Positions 1 through 11,649 of a DNA stretch of 64,000 nucleotides are shown here, one piece after another. The notes under the pieces are model-generated. The model saw only the letters and a list, made by a program, of their open reading frames with translations, made no database searches and was not told the origin of the DNA. Source of the stretch: Larix kaempferi. Taxonomy: Eukaryota; Streptophyta; Pinopsida; Pinales; Pinaceae. Numbering within the stretch: the first letter of the stretch is position 1; each line of letters starts with the position of its first letter. The position numbers were made by a program, and so were the translations under genes. Location of the stretch: contig BSBM01000597.1 of the NCBI GenBank assembly GCA_027924585.1, positions 7,073,501-7,137,500 on the forward strand, given 5' to 3'.

Positions 1-277
1 CTTGCATTGTGTTGATTGTTTTGATATATCTCTAACAACACTTTTTGGGTGGTCTCGAAAACCCTTATTTGTGACCTATGTACATAATATCCTTGCAGTG
101 TTGATCATTTTGATATACATATCTTACAACCCTTTTTGTGTGGACCTAACACTCGTACCTTTTAGCTTCAATGGTACACACCCACAACCAGAGAGATCAG
201 GGCAACCAAAGTGACATGGAGGCAACAAACCAAAATCAGCCCCAAAACTTTCAAGTTGGTGATATATATAGCCCCAA
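1..277. other. Unassigned sequence at left edge
   Basis: There is no recognisable gene here. A 70-codon open frame runs through the first 214 bases, but it is not similar to any family I know and its composition matches the surrounding noncoding DNA. I treat it as chance. Confidence 0.4.
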
Positions 278-405
278 GGGGTAGCTTAGTTGATTGGATC
301 TTTTGAGTCCAAGACCGAAATAGTTGAGGTCGGAGGTTCAAATATATGGGTCCTTCAGGGTTAGGCTCCCGGACCTGGAGCTCGGGTAGACACCCTGAGA
401 ATTAT
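278..405 (+). mobile_element. Possible tRNA-derived SINE
   Basis: The stretch starts with a tRNA-like GGGGTAGC. It has a pol III A-box-like sequence at 282-297 (TAGCTTAGTTGATTGG) and a B-box-like sequence at 335-345 (GGTTCAAATAT), about 50 bases apart as in tRNA-derived SINEs. The interval is too long and the arms too poorly paired for a working tRNA gene. No terminal A or T tract and no target-site duplication are clear, so the right end is approximate. A decayed tRNA pseudogene is the alternative. Confidence 0.45.
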
Positions 406-1185
406 TATCATGCATGTAGCCACCTACGTCACACAACTTCTAACCAGATCTTCGAGTTAATGATTCATCTAATACAACGTTTCTACTCTATTGAGTCACT
501 AAGCATGTATTAATTACCCTCTATGTCTTAATTCTACTTTCAGTGAAGTGCTACAACTACCGCATCAATCTGGAATAAGCCGAACGTCTTGATTGCCAAG
601 GTTATCACATTAAATTGGTACAAAATCATTGAGTCTTAGCGCGGAAACAATGAACACATCCACAGAAAAGAAACACTTGGTATCCGATCTAAAAATCCAA
701 CATGAGCTATCAACCAAGATAAACAAAATCTGTCACGAGCTTGCAAGGGAATTAGTCGCCAACTAGAATGCCATTAACCATTCCAAAGTAAAGACGTATT
801 GAGCATTAAAAAATCACGTATAATGAAGTCTAGAAATTATATCTTCCAATCAAATTATTACAAGAATAAATGCGCGAATAAGAAGGTAAATGGAGGTAAT
901 CTTTCTTTGATTCTTTGAACCATGGGACTGTGTTATCGCTCCTATATGGGGAAGGGAACACATAAAAAAATTTACATTGTTAGTGTTATAGCCTCGCTAT
1001 ATTAGTGTGCCCTCATCACACAATTGGAAAAAAATTACATTAAATTAAGGTAAGGGTTAGAGTATAATTTATGAAATCGTGTTCTATAAAGTATCATATA
1101 TATATATATATATATATATGGTTTCTATTGATATGGTTGGTTGTGATATAGTTTTAGGGATCAAATAGCTCAGGATTTTGAGTCA
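406..1185. other. Noncoding sequence left of E0
   Basis: This is AT-rich DNA with stops in all frames. It contains a TA microsatellite near its end. No gene or transposon signature was recognised. Confidence 0.4.
1096..1119. repeat. (AT)12 microsatellite
   Basis: A perfect alternating AT run about 24 bases long, located 66 bases outside the left end of E0. Confidence 0.9.
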
Positions 1186-1980
1186 TTTTGCAATAAAAAC
1201 TAACAAGCTAAGACGAAGTCTTTTAACAGGTTCTACCTAAGTGAAACTATGGAAACTTTACAATTGTCACCTAAGTATTAAAGTTTCCCTTCACTTTAAG
1301 TGAGGAAAGATGATCTTATACTGAGGGGGATTCCCTAAAGAAACCAAGTCAAAGTTGACAAGGATACTTGATTAATGAATAGATGAATGGTTTCAAAAGC
1401 CTCAAGAGATTAAACATGTTAGAATATATTATAATGAATTAAAAACTATACAAACTCAAGTATTAGATAAACACTTAAGAATCATTAACCATCAATCAAA
1501 ATAACCATAATCACAGATAAAATGAGCAAAATAACCAAGTTACCAAATGAAAAAATCATAAATTATTACGTTGGGAATTGAAAGTAAATCTTATAAAATA
1601 ACTCATTAATAAATAATTATCCAATGTCAATTTCCATTATAGATTTTCAAGTTTAAAAGTTGGTAATGTAAATCTAAAATTATTAAACCAATAAATTAAA
1701 AAATAGAACCATTGAAAGCGTTGATTTAAGAAAAAAATAGCATCCAAATGAGTCTGAAAATAACTAATGATTAATTCATTTTATGTTCTTGGTGTTTCCA
1801 ATGGTGAATTCTAGATTGGCACTTATCATATTTGAAGAAATTGCTAAGAAACCTAACAATGTAAATTTCAGCTAAACAGAAGTGTTAATTTAAATGCAAA
1901 TTGCTGAAAATGACAAATAACTATTGTATAAAATAAAATTGTATAATTCCATATTGTGCTAGTTACTTGGTTGTGTCATT

Positions 1981-2076
1981 AACATGTAAAATGGTGTGTT
2001 TAGCATGTCCATAACACATGAAAATTTTAACATGTAAAATGGTGTGTTTAGCATGTCCATAACACAAGAAAATTTT
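1981..2076. repeat. 48-bp tandem duplication inside E0 left LTR
   Basis: Two nearly identical 48-base units lie side by side (1981-2028 and 2029-2076). The right LTR of E0 has a single copy near 35276, so this duplication arose after E0 inserted. Confidence 0.85.
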
Positions 2077-3258
2077 AGATCTGAAAATGTAAATTGCAGG
2101 AATAAAATCATTTAGGATCTAAAACAGAATATTGAAATAATTGTTTAAAGTACTTGGAATGATAAAACATTAAACAATCCTTTAAACAATAAAGTTTAGG
2201 TCATTGAATTTTTTTGAAAAGTAAATTACAAATGAATTGGAGTAAGATTTGAAATAAGTATATTATCCCAAAATATTCTTGTTAATAACCAACGCTCAAA
2301 GGATAAAAAAAAAGTAATAATCAAGATATGTTAAAGTGCACTGATTCCCTTTGAATCATTAAAGGGAGTGTGGTTGTATTGTGCGTAAATTTATGTGTGG
2401 GATCTTTAGTTAAATTCTAGATTTAATACTTGTGAAGAAGAGATTGAAAACATAAAATTTAGTGGCTGAAATTTGAGGAGTTAAATTCTTTGACTTGTTC
2501 AGGTATGTAATTTTAAGATGAAGGGAAATGGGGTAATGAGGAAACATGAGAGAGTTTTGAGTATCAAAGAGTAAGAGAGGGTAATAAACACAATATCCTT
2601 TGTCTTAGTCCTTGATCGCCAAGTATGGCCTTTTGTTTCACTAAGTAGACAATTTAAAAGATGAACTATCCTTTGTAAACCTGCATGCAAAGTCAACAAA
2701 TCCTACAGCTAGGAGCATATAACATGAGCTAAATATTATACTACCTAGTAAGTAAAATATGTAAACTTATGAAAGAGATTACCTCAATGTTCATTCAAGT
2801 AGTACAACTTGGTGATTAGATCCATACATTAGCATTATAATCTTACACTCCTAGACTTATTTCTATTAACAAAAGCATTACTCTAACGTAAAAGAAATAT
2901 TAGTCACAAGTGAGACAGTAGCAATTTTATTCTCCACAATTTCTAGCAAAAAAAGACAATGAGGTGAGTCTCTCTTATATAGATGAAATAGTGGCTAAAT
3001 TATCAAGAGAAAAGGTCAAAAATAAAAACCCTAAACTCCAAAACCCTAACTCAACCTCTTAACCAACTTTACAAGTCATTATAGAGGAATGCACCACTAA
3101 AATATGAGAAAAATAATACTAGTGAAGAACAAATAATTTCCAAGAGTGAGGTTCCATAGTAGAGCTCGTCAAAATAATAATAGATGGACCAAAATATAAC
3201 TAACAAGGTCCAACAACCTTATCCATATCCTTGACAAGTCAAATGTAAGAACTTGTCA

Positions 3259-4320
3259 TATCATGAAACCAGTACCCTCACAATGCTAATTTGGCTATGA
3301 AACATCCATAATTTTACCCAGGAACACCCATGCTATCATAAATTTGGATTTATACTGGTTAAATTGATGTTTATAGTGAATTATGATTGTATTTAGGCAC
3401 TGTGGTCATTCAAATATGAAGGAAAAAAAATGCAAGTATGCTAGTATATTTGCTATGAATACAATTCCTCAAATTATAGTAATTCCATGCAATTAAGTAA
3501 AAACATCCAGTAGAAAATATATTAAGCACAATTCAATCATTTTCCACAACAAATTCCATTCACAAATGAATACTTATCTGGAAAGAAATGAACAGACAGT
3601 CCACAAACCAAGGACGTTCCACCTAGCCATAGGCTCTGCCAGCCATATCTTACTTTGGCAGGCCACCCTCGAGCTGGGACTATGAATCCACAAGAATGTT
3701 TTGGTTTCTTTGGCTACAACTATCCCTCAGCCAAGGAATGGGGATCACTTATTTGAGTTAATAGTACATCGGGCTCCCTTCTCTGAGTTAATAGTACATC
3801 GGGTTTGTTACCCCTAATTCCTTTTCCAAGATCAAGGGAATTCTACCATTATAAGTCTAGTTATCCATGTGTAGAAGGGTGAGGGTGGTACAGAATGGTA
3901 CCCAATAGAAGTACATGTGACAGGGTTCTCAGGTAGATAGTGCAGGTCTGGAATCTATATGAACTCTCTCTGACATCCAGGAATTATGGAATTATGGCTT
4001 TCTCTTCCTATTTATATGCATGCTAGGGGATAGACATGTGGCTTAGAGAGGTAGGAAAGTGGCATGGAGAGGTAAACACTTTTCCCTGGATAGGTGGCAC
4101 ACATGAGTTGGCCACACTTTTCCCCTTTTTGTGGAAAGATAGTCCCCCATCTGTTCTTTTTGTCTTTTAGTCTATGTACCACCCATGGATTCTTATATTA
4201 AGGAGTGGAAATTTACAACTTCGCATATCTTGGTCAGTTTGGACCATACATATTTAGCTTGTATCCTTTCATTAATATTTACATTTTTTTACATATTGAG
4301 GTAAAAAATGGGGTGTTAGA
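3259..4320 (-). repeat. E1 3' LTR
   Basis: This copy pairs with 20022-21083 and has the same length. A TATAAATA box on the minus strand lies at 4009-4016. The terminal bases are mutated (TA at the left, TTAGA instead of TTACA at the right). Confidence 0.93.
4009..4016 (-). promoter_or_regulatory. TATA box of E1 LTR
   Basis: TATAAATA on the minus strand, placed inside the LTR as expected for the U3 promoter. The other LTR has the same box at 20774-20781. Confidence 0.6.
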
Positions 4321-4336
4321 TTCCCCTACCCTTAAA
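4321..4336 (-). promoter_or_regulatory. E1 polypurine tract
   Basis: On the minus strand, TTTAAGGGTAGGGGAA directly abuts the 3' LTR. This is where plus-strand DNA synthesis would be primed. Confidence 0.75.
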
Positions 4337-4385
4337 TTTATGCACCGTCATCGGTGCATGTCACACTATTTACATATACAAAATT

Positions 4386-4728
4386 TCAAAATAGATGCAG
4401 GTATGCTTCCTGCATAGCATCCTCAAGCTCCCACCTTGCTTCTTCAGGGATATAATGTGCCCGTTGGACTTTTACCTGCCCGATGGCCCTGTCCGAAGCA
4501 ATGTGACTTTCTTATCTAGGATATGTACTAGTAGTACCTACATATCTCCTTCTGGTTCCACTTGAATCAAGGCCCAATCAATAATGTGGTTACGATCAAG
4601 TACATGATTTTTCAATAAAGATACATGAAACACATTATGCAGTTTAATGAATGTAGGAAATGCAAGCTCATATGCAACAGACCCTATCGTAGTTAATATT
4701 TCAAACGGCCCACAATATTGTAAAGCAC
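4386..4728 (-). pseudogene. E1 integrase C-terminus and chromodomain-like tail
   Basis: On the minus strand the frame gives YCGPFEIL...VAYELAFP and NVFHVSLLK, a conserved block at the end of Ty3/gypsy integrases. It is followed by VKVQ..HYIPEEARWELED, which matches the chromodomain-like end of chromoviruses, and a stop at 4386-4388. E2 is inserted within the codons just before YCGPFE, so the upstream half of the same integrase continues at 8624. A stop lies between the two blocks. The tail would normally direct integration by binding chromatin; here it is a relic. Confidence 0.8.
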
Positions 4729-5104
4729 CTGCAACAATTAATTAATAAGAATATGCGAAATAGCAGGAATGTCAAAACTCGGAATCACTTTTATATTGAT
4801 CACAGGCCACTTCGAGGGGGCAACCTCCTATGAGCAAGCTCAATACAAATAATTTCACGGTGCCTTCAATGACCTCAACACACACTTATATACTAAGTCT
4901 ATGCCCAATACTATGAGTTAAACCATGGGACATATAATACTACGGGACGACTTACAAAGCATATGCGTCCAATACTATGGGTCAATACTATGAGCTAATA
5001 TAAACTACGGATCAACAAATACTATGGGACGACTTACAAAGCATATGCGTCCAACAAAAATATACTAACATAGTGAAGAGAAGGGTTGACATAGGTTCCT
5101 AACA
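4729..5104 (-). repeat. E2 3' LTR
   Basis: Begins TGTAAAGCACC and ends CCTAACA. It pairs with 8232-8618 at roughly 95 % identity by eye. A minus-strand TATATAAG lies at 4885-4892. Confidence 0.92.
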
Positions 5105-5118
5105 TCCCCTCTCCCTTA
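5105..5118 (-). promoter_or_regulatory. E2 polypurine tract
   Basis: Minus-strand TAAGGGAGAGGGGA directly next to the 3' LTR. Confidence 0.8.
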
Positions 5119-5133
5119 GGAAAAGCTTTGTCC

Positions 5134-5697
5134 TCAAAGCTTTGGTTGGAGAAATTGCTGCAGAACCTGAAGGAGTGGTTCCCCGGTAGCATCCTCGGGT
5201 TGCATTTCGGACCACTGACGCCTTTGGAGTGTCAAGGAGGATTGCTTGGAAGGCTGTAGATGAAGAAGAACCCTGTCAGCTACATGGAAAATGTGCTCTA
5301 AACGGTGCTGATCGGCTTGTTGTTTCAGGCGAATTCTGGCCATGTGAAGATTGTCCTACAGAATGAGAAGAATCTGATCGCGGTTTCGAAGAACCGAGTC
5401 AATTTCCTGAACTGGGGAGCTGCTAAGGGTGTATGGAAGAAGAACTGGCAGTGTTTTTCCATAGACTGCTGCATATGGTGTCCTTTGAGATGTGGTATTG
5501 TACCACCAGAGCGCTGCTAGGAAATCCATAGAAATAGTTGGCCAAAGCTGTGTAGGGATGGGCAAGGGTTTGAGAAATCCCGAAAGGAGTGTCGTTTCAC
5601 CCTTGTTGACTTCGAAAGTATCATCATCAGCCACCATCTGTTGAATTGTCATTTTTAGTCCCTTCCAAAAGAAGTTACATTGTTCCCGGTCATACAT
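5134..5697 (-). pseudogene. E2 integrase remnant with core deleted
   Basis: Two pieces lie in one frame with a single stop between them. The first (5697-5356) has integrase N-terminal residues and KPLPIPTQLW...ISMDFL, the start of the catalytic core, and then jumps straight to WWYNTTSQRTPYAAVYG, a motif from the end of the core. About 130 residues with the second Asp and the Glu of the DDE triad are absent. The second (5343-5134) has the ADRVLLHLQP..QSSL block and a chromodomain-like PEDATGEP. The product could not integrate DNA. Confidence 0.8.
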
Positions 5698-5879
5698 TTT
5701 GCAGAACCCAGAGTGCCCTATTGATGAAGAAGCATGGAGTTCATAGAATAGATAGCCCTATTGAACATATTGCAACCAATTTAGAACAAGCAGAGAAAGA
5801 GTTGTAAGAGAAACTAGGTCATCGATTGTGCGAGAAGGAGAATCTTCCACCATATTGTCCTTAACCTTCTTGTAAGTAA

Positions 5880-7232
5880 TCACATAGGGATAACCCATTT
5901 CAGGTGTGTTGGGGAGGAGACCCATTGTTCCAGAAATTTTTCCAGACTCTGGAGATCAGTCTTGATGCAGAAATAATTTCCTAATAGGTATGGCTTCCAC
6001 TTTTGTACTGCATGCAAAATAGCCATCATTTCCGGCCGAGAGGTAGATGTGGCTAAATATTTACCGGAAAGGTCTCTTGAAGGAAGGAAGCGCATTGGTT
6101 CAGCAAAGATACCTGCATATCTATACAAGGAAGTAGTGGAGACTGTTGATGGGTGCATCTGAATTGAATTGAGCTGAGCGATGACACCATGTGAATTCTT
6201 CTTAAGGATTTTTTCGAAGCGATGTGAACTGATGATGCAGAGAGACCCTGGTTGTAAGCCCATAAATTTGTGTTGTGCCCCATTGACTTTAAACTGCATC
6301 CAAAGTTCAGCAAAATCCCATAAGATGGGGCCAAGTGTGCATAACCATTGAACTCCCAAAACCAAATCACATCCGCCTAAGGACAAGGAAAACATGTCAG
6401 AGCGTAGGTTATAATCTTCCATAGAGATACGCACATTGTGACACTTCCCCTTGCAAGGTAAGGTGCCCCCATTGGCAACCATGACTTCAAAGTTGGAGCA
6501 AGGATGGACAAAACAATCAGCCTGTTTGGCAATCCGAGGGTCAATGAAGTTATGAGTGCTACCAGAATCAATGAGTATGGTAAGAGGGAGCTTCTTGAAG
6601 TATCCCCTAACCCGCATTATTTGTGGGGTGGTGACATCGGTTACAGCATGGAGAGAGATCTCGGGTGGGTTGTCCTGAGATGGGGTGTCAACAGGCGGGT
6701 GTTGAATGTCAACCTGATCATCTACTGTATCTGCTTCTTCACCAAGTTATAAGGCAGGCGGAGAATCCACATCCAAGAGATAGAGCTCTTGTTGAACACA
6801 TCTATGTCCCCGAGTGAATTTCTCATCACAATTATAGCAAAGCCCTTTTTCTCGGCATGCCTGCATTTCTATTTCAGGATGAGCTTTGATGTACCAATGG
6901 TACCATTGAAGGGATTCCTGTTCCAAATGAAAGGATGCAAGTGGAACTTTCTGGACATCAAAAGTATTATGCAGACTGAAATATTGTTCTGCTCGGTATA
7001 TCCATCCAGTCGGATCAGTACCATTGAAGCGAGGAAAATCAAGCTTCGGCCCACAAAAATTGTTTGAAGAAGAGAACCCGGTGGCTGCAAAAGATTCTGG
7101 CTGTCGGTTATTGTTCATGGATGAATGCTGAAGATGGAGGCTAAGAAATTTTTCATCCAGATCTTGGAGTTTGGTTTGGATGGCTGCAAGTGCTTCCTCC
7201 ATGGTGTGTTCTCCTGTGCGAGTGACAACCAT
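5880..7232 (-). pseudogene. E2 gag-protease fused to RNase H end
   Basis: One frame from an ATG at 7230-7232 carries gag (FPRFNGTDPTGWIYRAEQYF), then a zinc knuckle (CYNCDEKFTRGHRC), one stop near 6747, then an aspartic protease with the active-site motif LIDSGSTHNFID and the flap region, and finally YLLGNYFCIKTDLQSL from the RNase H end of pol. Most of gag's C-terminal half and the whole RT are gone, yet the frame is kept over these joins. The gene layout is that of Tekay/Reina-type chromoviruses. Confidence 0.82.
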
Positions 7233-8217
7233 AACCAGTAATTTTTATTTTTTTTTAGGTGGAATGGGTAGAAAAACACAAACAGAAGCTGATTTAGTAA
7301 AGGGAAATTTGGATTGGGGAAACAATCTGATGGGTAATTGGGGTTTGACTAGATTTTAGACACTGTCGAAAGGACAAGAAAGCAAAAATGGGGATTTCAG
7401 AAGCGGGGTGATAGAATGAGAAAATTTGGCAGAGAGGGACAAAGAAGTAGAATTCATAAAGGAACTCTGTGGTAAAATTTGAAGGTGATTGCGTGAAATC
7501 TGAGGAAGTTATGGCAAACCCTAAAAATAGACAAATGTGGGATTTCGGGCTTTGGGAAGGGGAATTGGGGATAGGGTCCTCAGGAATGAAAGATGCAGAA
7601 TGGGATGACAGGGGTTCCCTGAAAATTTCAAGGGAAACAGAGTGAAAACAAGGGAGATATGGAGTTTGTTTGTTTTTTTTTTTCAAAAATGGATCGGCAA
7701 CAGCGGTGCGGAAGGGATCCGCAACGACTGGATCTAAAACAGCGACTAGATCTGGAATGAATTTCAGAATAGATCTGAAATGGCTGGATCTGGAGCGGAA
7801 GTGATTGGCAACAATTCAACTGAAAATAGATATGGACCCCAGGTATGTACGACTTCCTAATAGTTCAGGTGTTTCACTCGGCCACAAATGCTATCTGACG
7901 GCTTGCATATTGGGGCAGTACCCCTCACTCCACGGATCAGGTAAAGTTGATAACCGCTTTGCCACAAACGACAGCTCTTGGTTTACCTCACGGGTGGGAA
8001 CTAGTCAATCAGGTAGGGGTCGTTGCCCTTTTCGCTGGCAGGTCCTCTCAATGGGCCAGCTACTTTAGGGTTCCTGTGGTACTCCTCACAATGATTTTTA
8101 GGGCTTATGCCCAAGTACTTCCCACAGTTAAGCGGATAGGGATTATTCCCAAATCCGAAGTTGCAACAGATGCAAAAAAAATTTGACAGAAATTCCACCC
8201 AACGAGCCCAAGAAAGT
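7233..8217 (-). other. E2 untranslated leader
   Basis: This is noncoding sequence between the primer site and gag ATG of E2. It holds AG-rich and pyrimidine-rich runs but no recognisable gene. Confidence 0.6.
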
Positions 8218-8230
8218 GCCCTGATACCTG
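8218..8230 (-). promoter_or_regulatory. E2 primer binding site (tRNA-iMet-like)
   Basis: Minus strand CAGGTATCAGGGC next to the 5' LTR resembles TGGTATCAGAGC, the complement of the initiator tRNA-Met 3' end, with a few changes. Confidence 0.65.
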
Positions 8231-8231
8231 A

Positions 8232-8618
8232 TGTAAAGCACCTGCAACAATTAATTAATAAGAATATGCGAAATACCAAAAATGACAGAACTCAGAATCA
8301 CTTTTATACTGATCACAGGCCATTTCGAGGGGGCAACCTCCTATGAGCAAGCTCAATACAAATAATTTCACGATGCCTTCAATGACCTCAACACACACTT
8401 ATATACTAAGTCTATGCCCAATACTATGAGTCAAAACCATGGGACATATAATACTACGGGACGACTTACAAAGCATATGCGTCCAATACTATGGGTCAAT
8501 ACTATGGGCTAATATAAACTACGGATCAGCAAATACTACAAGACGACTTACAAAGCATATGCGTCCAACAACAATATACTAACATAGTGAAGAGAAGGGT
8601 TGACATAGGTTCCTAATA
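8232..8618 (-). repeat. E2 5' LTR
   Basis: Pairs with 4729-5104. Its last bases are TAATA where the partner has TAACA. Confidence 0.92.
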
Positions 8619-8623
8619 AATAT

Positions 8624-9640
8624 ATGGGCACTAACTTAGGACAAATCCCAAGCTCCAATGAAATTTTCTTTGTCCTAACTTTTAAATACACATGATGACC
8701 AACTCTAAATTATCTTGCTATTATGCCTTTGTCTGCATAATTTTTATGTCTGTCTTGTGTTGTTTTTAAATTCTTCCTAATCTTAACCATTTGTTCTTCC
8801 ATTTCCTTAAGCAATTCTAGCCCAATAACCACTATGTCTATTGTATTGTCCCAGTTGATGGGAGTATTACATTTTCTTACATATAAGGCTTCAAATGGAC
8901 TCATCTTTAAATATGCATGATATACATTATTATAAAAAAACTCTACTAAATGCAATTAATCTTCCCATTTGGATGGTTGATCCATCACATACATTCTAAG
9001 CATATCTTCAATTACCTAATTTACCCTTTCAGTCTTCCCGTCTATCTGTGGGTTATATGATGCACTCATATTCAAATTTGTTCCAAACCCCTTGAATATT
9101 CCCTTCCAAAAATTTGAAGTAAATTTGGATCCTTGTTTGAAACAATTGCCTTGGGCCTTCCATGTAGTCTTGCAATCTCCTTTATAGAAATTTCTGCTAT
9201 GTTGGATTCTTTATGGGTTGATTTAATTGGGATGAAATGTGCAGCCTTTTTCAACTTATCCGCCACTACCATAACCGAATCATATTGTTTGACTGTCATT
9301 TGGTGATGAAGTCTACTGTCACCACATCCCATTTCCATTCTAGAATTGGCAATGGTTGAAGTAATCCCTTTGGATTTCCATGCTCAACCTTCACTTTTTG
9401 GCATTCCATACATCTTGATATTTAATCAGCTATATCCTTTTTCATCCTTGGCTAGAAGTATTGGCTTCTTCCTGATGTAATAGTCTTTTGATAACCAGGA
9501 TGTCCTGCATATGGCACCTTATGTATTTCATCCATTACCATATTCCTTAATTACATAGAATTAGGAATGTAAATTCTGTTATTATTCATAAGAATCCCAT
9601 CATTTTGAAGCATGTATCCTTTGAATTTATGCTGTAAATT
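8624..9640 (-). pseudogene. E1 integrase, main part
   Basis: Leftward frames give the catalytic core (VMVVADKLKKAAHFIPIKST, then AIVSNKDP where the catalytic SDRD is normally found) and LVEFFYNNVYHAYLKMSPFE...GRKCNTPI-like sequence at 8955-8710, all typical of Ty3/gypsy integrase. At least three frameshifts separate the pieces. The second catalytic Asp appears changed to Asn. The end of the protein resumes at 4728 on the far side of E2. Confidence 0.8.
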
Positions 9641-9649
9641 CTCATGTTG

Positions 9650-10224
9650 TAATTATTATTTCACTTGTATATAATGCTGGTATGAAATAACAACTTCCAA
9701 AAGTTTGATTTTTAAATCTAATTGGAACATGCTAATGGTTGCAATATGCATTGTATGTGCTCTTAGGCTGAGTGCATCTGCAACTTTATTCTCCTTGCCT
9801 TTAATATGTTTGATTTCAACTTCAAACTCACATAGGAATTCCAAGCATCTTGTCTTCCTTGCATTTAGATTCTATTGCTCAAATATATACTTCATCCCAC
9901 TGTGATATGTTCTTAATTCGAATTTTCTTCCGATGAGATGAGTCTCCACATTTTTAAGGCATGCACTATAGCAACCAATTCTAAATTATGCGTGGAATAA
10001 ATTTTCTCACGCTCCTTCAGCTTCCTAGATTCATAACAAACCACCTGCCCATTTTGCATGAGTACACCACCAATTCCTTCTTTACAGGAATTTGTACATA
10101 CCATAAAACATTCATTTGGATCAGTAATTTTGATATTTGGTGCATTGGTAAGTAATCTCTTAAACTCTTGGAAACTTTCTTTACACTTGGTTCTCCATTC
10201 AAATTTGAATCCCTTCTTTTGCAT
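9650..10224 (-). pseudogene. E1 RNase H
   Basis: From 10224 leftward: FEWRTKCKESFQEFKRLLT, then MVCTNSCKEGIGGVLMQNG and KLKEREKIYSTHNLELVAI, the gypsy RNase H core. A frameshift follows, and the domain closes with IKHIKGKENKVADALS at 9844-9656. The first catalytic Asp of the usual TDAS motif reads TNSC. Confidence 0.8.
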
Positions 10225-10462
10225 AGATGTAATTGGATGTGCTACTTTTGAGAGTCCATTTAGAACCTTCTGTAATATCTAGCTAGTCCCATAAATTATC
10301 TAACTTTTCTTACATTCCTAGGTGTATGCCACCCCATGATAGCTTAAATCTTCTTTGGATCTACTACTACCCCTTCCTCAGATATGATGTGTCCCAAGTA
10401 ATTTTTTTTTTATAGAATGAGCATTTACTTAGCTTGGCATATACTTGATTCTCCCTCAATAC

Positions 10463-11149
10463 CTATAAAACTAAACTCAAATGTTCCTCGTGTTCTTGCA
10501 CTAATTTTGAGTAAATAAGAATGCCATCGAAAAACACAATTACAAATTTGTCCCAATACTTTCTAAATATGCCATTCATTAAGCACATAAAGGTAGCTGG
10601 TGCATTTGATAATCCAAATGGAAGTACAACAAACTCATAATGACGATATCGGGTCTTGAAGGTCTTTTTGCTGATATATTCATCCTTTATTATCACTTGA
10701 TAATATCCTGATCTCAAATCTACCTTGGATTAAATCCTTGCTCCTTTATGTTGGTCAAATAGGTCATCAATTATGGGTGGAGGATATTTTTTTTTCACTG
10801 TAACCTTATTTAATTTCTTGAATTCAATAGACAATCTCAAGGTCCCATATTTCTTTTTTACAAAAAGTACCAATGCTCCCCAAGGAGACACACTTGGTCG
10901 TATGTAAGCTTTATTCAACAAATATTCAATCTTCATTTGTAATTCTTTCAATTCATGTGTACTCATTCTATATGGTATTTTGGAAACCGAGGAAACCCCA
11001 GGAAACAAGTTAATAGAGAAATAAATATCTCTTTTTGGTGGTAATCCTGGTATTTCTTCAAACACATCTGCATATTCCTGTAATACTAGGAAATATTCCA
11101 AGTTAAGACCCTTATCTTGTTTTGGTTCCTCTACATGAGCTGCATACAT
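10463..11149 (-). pseudogene. E1 reverse transcriptase
   Basis: A single frame with one internal stop (near 10730) covers most of a gypsy [50 protein letters not shown], then [18 protein letters not shown] and [12 protein letters not shown]. The catalytic motif near 10523-10534 reads FFDG instead of the expected FxDD, so the enzyme would be inactive even without the stops. Confidence 0.88.
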
Positions 11150-11209
11150 TTGACACCCTTTTCTGAAACATCTTTTTAGTTGTACAGTTGAAACCTACCT
11201 TATGGAAAT

Positions 11210-11640
11210 ATGCCTTAGAATTCCTTTCATTAAGACAAGTGAGAGTCTTGTTATGGAAATCTAGCGTGTCATGGTGTGCATCTAACTAGTCCATTCCAAT
11301 AAGTACATTGTAAGAACCAATAGGTATTATATTCAAATATACAGTTGTATGGAGTCCATTCATATCTAAGGAACAACATTTTACTATCTCACTGATTCTT
11401 GTTTTAGTGTTAGTAGCCAACTATACCATCCATGACTTATCATGTTTGATTTTCTTTAACTTAAATATTTCAACCAAATTGGGATGAATATAACTATGAA
11501 TTTCCCCTAAATCAATTAAAATGGAAATGGGTTGATAATTAATATTACCTTCAATCTCAATCATATTGGACTAGTGTTCTGCATGCTTGTTATCTAGAGC
11601 TGCATAGATTCTGGGAATATCTCTAGACTCATCCTCCATT
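11210..11640 (-). pseudogene. E1 aspartic protease
   Basis: The minus-strand frame contains ISILIDLGEIHSYIHP, a decayed active site (normally I-D-x-G-A-x-H-S-Y-I), and YNVLIGMD*LDAHH, the gypsy protease end. Several stops interrupt it. It lies between gag and RT as expected. Confidence 0.7.
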
Positions 11641-11649
11641 GTGCTTGCT

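Larger units (their letters stand above)
4729..8618 (-). mobile_element. E2: compact internally deleted Ty3/gypsy element in E1
   Basis: Two LTRs (376 and 387 bp) flank 3.1 kb. The TSD AATAT is perfect (4724-4728 and 8619-8623), and removing the element restores the E1 integrase reading CPKLVPIYCGPFE. A polypurine tract and an iMet-like primer site are present. The interior is a gypsy gag-pol from which at least four blocks are missing: part of gag before the zinc knuckle, most of RT, the integrase core, and part of the C-terminal region. The pieces on either side are joined. Confidence 0.93.

Noticed and set aside
282-345. Functional tRNA gene
   Set aside because: The A and B boxes are present, but acceptor and anticodon stems do not pair well and no terminator follows. 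SINE or pseudogene is preferred.
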